A stretch of 34,372 nt of DNA from an uncultured Eubacteriales bacterium (GTDB lineage: Bacteria; Bacillota; Clostridia; Oscillospirales; Oscillospiraceae). The notes below the pieces were generated by a model. That model was given only the letters and a program-made list of their open reading frames with translations, made no database searches and was not told where the DNA came from. The translations under genes were made by a program, and so were the position numbers. Positions 32,797-34,372 of this stretch are shown here, piece after piece. How positions within the stretch are numbered: position 1 is the stretch's first letter; each line of letters opens with the position of its first letter. Location of the stretch: NCBI GenBank assembly GCA_900320595.1, contig ONSW01000024.1:1-34372 (forward strand), read 5' to 3'.

Positions 32797-34020
32797 GTGA
32801 AGGCTGAAAGAGGCTATCCGAAATGCATCATCACCGCCAAGGGCACGCGCTGGGTCGAGGGCGGACACCCCTGGATCTACGCCGAGGAGGTGCTGCGCGA
32901 AGAGGGCGCATGCGAAAACGGCGCGCTGTGCGACGCGGTGAGCGAAAAGGGAAAATATCTCGGCACCGGCTTTCTCAGCCGCGAGAGCAAGATCCGGCTG
33001 CGCCTCCTTTCGCGCAACGCCAACGACCGCTTTGACGAGGCCTTCTGGCGGCGGCGCATCCGCTATGCCTGGGATTACCGCAAGAGCGTGATGGTGCCGG
33101 AGGATCTGGGCTGCTGCCGTGTGATCTTCGGGGAGGCCGACGGCTTTCCCGGGCTGACGGTCGACCGCTTTTCCAATCTTCTTGTCGTGCAGACGCTGTC
33201 AGTCGGGATGGAGCGGATCAAGGACCTGCTCTTCCCGCTGCTCCTCGGTGAGCTGCGCGCGGACGGGCAGGAGATCGGCGGCATCTTCGAGCGCAACGAC
33301 GTCGCGATCCGTTCGCTCGAGGGCATGGAGCAGTACAAGGGCTGGTGGGGCGGCGAGCACCCCGAGAGCCCCGTCACGGAGATCTGTGAAAACGGCGTCT
33401 ATTATGCCGTTGACGTGGAAAACGGGCAGAAAACGGGCTTTTTCCTTGACCAGAAGTACAACCGTCTGGCGGTGGCGCGGCTGGCGAAGGGCAAGCGCGT
33501 GCTCGACTGCTTTACCCACACCGGCTCCTTCGCGCTCAACGCCGCGATGGGCGGCGCGGCGCATGTGACGGCGGTGGACGTGTCCGAGAGCGCGGTCGAG
33601 ATGGCGCGGCGGAACGCGGCGCGCAACGGTCTGGAAGATAAGATGGACTTTCTCGCCGCGGACATTTTCGATCTGCTCCCCGCGCTTGAGGCGCAGGGAG
33701 GCAAGCCCTATGACTTCATCATCCTCGATCCGCCGGCCTTTACGAAATCGCGCAAAACCGTTTCGAGCGCGGAGAGAGGCTATAAGGAGATCAACTACCG
33801 CGCGATGAAGCTGCTGCCGCGGGGCGGCTATCTCGCCACGGCTTCGTGCAGCCACTTCATGCCGAGCGCGCTGTTTGAAAAGATGCTCAAAAGCGCGGCG
33901 GCGGACGCCGGCGTGGAGCTGCGGCAGATCGAGGCGCGGCAGCAGGCGCCGGATCATCCGATCCTGTGGAGCGTGCCGGAGACGGATTATCTGAAGTTTT
34001 ATCTCTTCCAGGTGGTATGA
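32797..34020 (+). CDS. rlmI: Class I rRNA large-subunit methyltransferase (RlmI/RlmK-like, PUA domain)
   Basis: The 407-residue protein probably methylates a base of 23S rRNA; E. coli RlmI makes m5C1962. The N-terminal PUA domain holds 'HPWIYAEEVLREEG' and 'YLGTGFLSRESKIRLRLLS'. The linker contains 'RVIFGEADGFPGLTVDRFSN', a family hallmark. The SAM domain has 'GQKTGFFLDQKYNR', 'VLDCFTHTGSFALNAA', 'VTAVDVSESAVEMARRNA' and the catalytic-loop 'FIILDPPAFTKS'. The start is a GTG at 32797 with AAGGAGG nine bases upstream. That site lies directly after the cupin terminator, and I see no room for a promoter between them. The exact base modified is inferred from the family. Confidence 0.93.
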   Translation: MKAERGYPKCIITAKGTRWVEGGHPWIYAEEVLREEGACENGALCDAVSEKGKYLGTGFLSRESKIRLRLLSRNANDRFDEAFWRRRIRYAWDYRKSVMVPEDLGCCRVIFGEADGFPGLTVDRFSNLLVVQTLSVGMERIKDLLFPLLLGELRADGQEIGGIFERNDVAIRSLEGMEQYKGWWGGEHPESPVTEICENGVYYAVDVENGQKTGFFLDQKYNRLAVARLAKGKRVLDCFTHTGSFALNAAMGGAAHVTAVDVSESAVEMARRNAARNGLEDKMDFLAADIFDLLPALEAQGGKPYDFIILDPPAFTKSRKTVSSAERGYKEINYRAMKLLPRGGYLATASCSHFMPSALFEKMLKSAAADAGVELRQIEARQQAPDHPILWSVPETDYLKFYLFQVV

Positions 34021-34024
34021 AAAA

Positions 34025-34148
34025 GCCTTCCCCTTGAGGGGAAGGTGGCGCGGCGAAGCCGCGACGAATGAGGTGGATTCTTTTACAAATGGATTATCCA
34101 CCTCATCAGTCAGCCTGACGGCTGACAGCTTCCCCTTGAGGGGAAGCC
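34025..34148. repeat. Inverted pair of the interspersed two-hairpin repeat (copies B and C)
   Basis: Copy B (34025-34076, plus) has CCTTCCCC/GGGGAAGG, then a second hairpin CGCGGC-GAA-GCCGCG, then GACGAATGAGGTGG. Copy C (34098-34148, minus) has the same outer hairpin, then TCAGCC-GTCA-GGCTGA, then CTGATGAGGTGG. The copies face each other across about 20 AT-rich bases, with TGAGGTGGAT/ATCCACCTCA as inner inverted repeats. The whole looks like a small non-coding, MITE-like or REP-like element. It follows the rlmI stop codon and copy A lies at 1919-1966. Confidence 0.8.
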
Positions 34149-34157
34149 AATAAAGGA

Positions 34158-34193
34158 AAGAGCCGAGCTGAAAGCGATCTCAGCTCGGCTCTT
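34158..34193. terminator. Terminator at the 3' end of ireB
   Basis: AAGAGCCGAGCTGA (34158-34171) and its perfect 14-base complement (34180-34193) enclose an eight-base loop. T-rich but interrupted tails stand on both sides, so it may work for ireB (minus) and for rlmI (plus). Confidence 0.75.
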
Positions 34194-34201
34194 CTTCTGT
34201 T

Positions 34202-34372
34202 TTACTTCGCCAGATAGGTTCTGACCAGCTCCTGCAGCAGCTCGTCACGGTCGATACGGGTGATCAGCGTGCGGGCGTTGTTGTAGTTGGTGATGTAGGT
34301 CGGATCCTCCGAAAGGATATAGCCCACGATCTGGTTGATCGGGTTGTAGCCCTTGACCATCAGGGAGTTATA
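34202..34372 (-). CDS. ireB: IreB-family regulatory phosphoprotein, 3' part only
   Basis: The last 56 codons are inside the window; the start is off the right edge. They include '[21 protein letters not shown]', '[20 protein letters not shown]' and end 'RTYLAK', closely following the IreB (DUF965, YrzL) pattern of Firmicutes. IreB is a small substrate of the PASTA-domain Ser/Thr kinase and phosphatase pair and affects wall stress and cephalosporin tolerance in Enterococcus. The phosphorylated Thr residues lie in the missing N-terminal part. In many Firmicutes ireB stands between alaS and ruvX. Here a terminator follows directly, so ruvX is not downstream; alaS may lie to the right. Confidence 0.92.
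   Translation of the reverse strand, partial: YNSLMVKGYNPINQIVGYILSEDPTYITNYNNARTLITRIDRDELLQELVRTYLAK

Noticed and set aside
34025-34148. Possible rho-independent terminator or insertion sequence end
   Set aside because: There are no T tracts after the hairpins and no transposase; the modular copies elsewhere point to a short interspersed repeat instead.

Overview
The window reads as chromosomal DNA of a GC-rich, Gram-positive-type member of the Clostridia, probably near Oscillospirales/Ruminococcaceae. This is inferred from four things: the block gdpP-rplI-dnaB-tilS-hpt-ftsH, a T-box in front of thrS, a SleB-type cortex hydrolase (so an endospore former or a relative of one), and small Clostridia families (DUF4250, IreB). 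No transposase, phage gene, CRISPR array or tRNA gene was seen. GC content was judged by eye, not computed.

Layout, left to right. 1-250: two near-consensus tandem promoters pointing left off the window, with AT-rich upstream tracts and a leader motif typical of rRNA operons, so an rrn operon probably starts just left of base 1. 366-6104 (all minus): a zinc-ribbon membrane protein, sleB, thrS with its T-box, a lower-GC zinc-ribbon membrane gene, a 57-residue DUF4250 protein missed by ordinary length cut-offs, and ychF. 6186-10405 (minus): a three-gene surface operon (MBOAT acyltransferase, DHHW/AlgJ-like protein, secreted TPR/RCC1-repeat protein). 10519-14389: a C69 dipeptidase and a large Sel1-repeat membrane protein transcribed divergently. 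14437-20390: the aspartate-to-threonine pathway, with hom-lysC-asd leftward and thrC-thrB rightward from one divergent region. 20471-22456: an exported, membrane-anchored protein with Glu-rich repeats. 22691-30482 (minus): gdpP-rplI-dnaB-tilS-hpt-ftsH from one strong promoter. 30677-34020 (plus): a sugar-nucleotidyltransferase carrying a phosphomannomutase tail, a LUD-domain protein, a cupin and an RlmI-like methyltransferase. The right edge holds an inverted pair of a short interspersed repeat and the 3' end of an ireB gene.

Most of the content is housekeeping. The points most worth checking are: an in-frame loss of about 25 residues inside the Rossmann fold of Asd; a nucleotidyltransferase fused directly to what looks like only the last domain of a phosphomannomutase; a promoter whose -10 box sits in the loop of the preceding gene's terminator; a threonyl-tRNA synthetase without its TGS domain; the MBOAT/DHHW/RCC1 operon; the Glu-repeat surface protein; and a modular repeat whose hairpin arms differ between copies but stay complementary.
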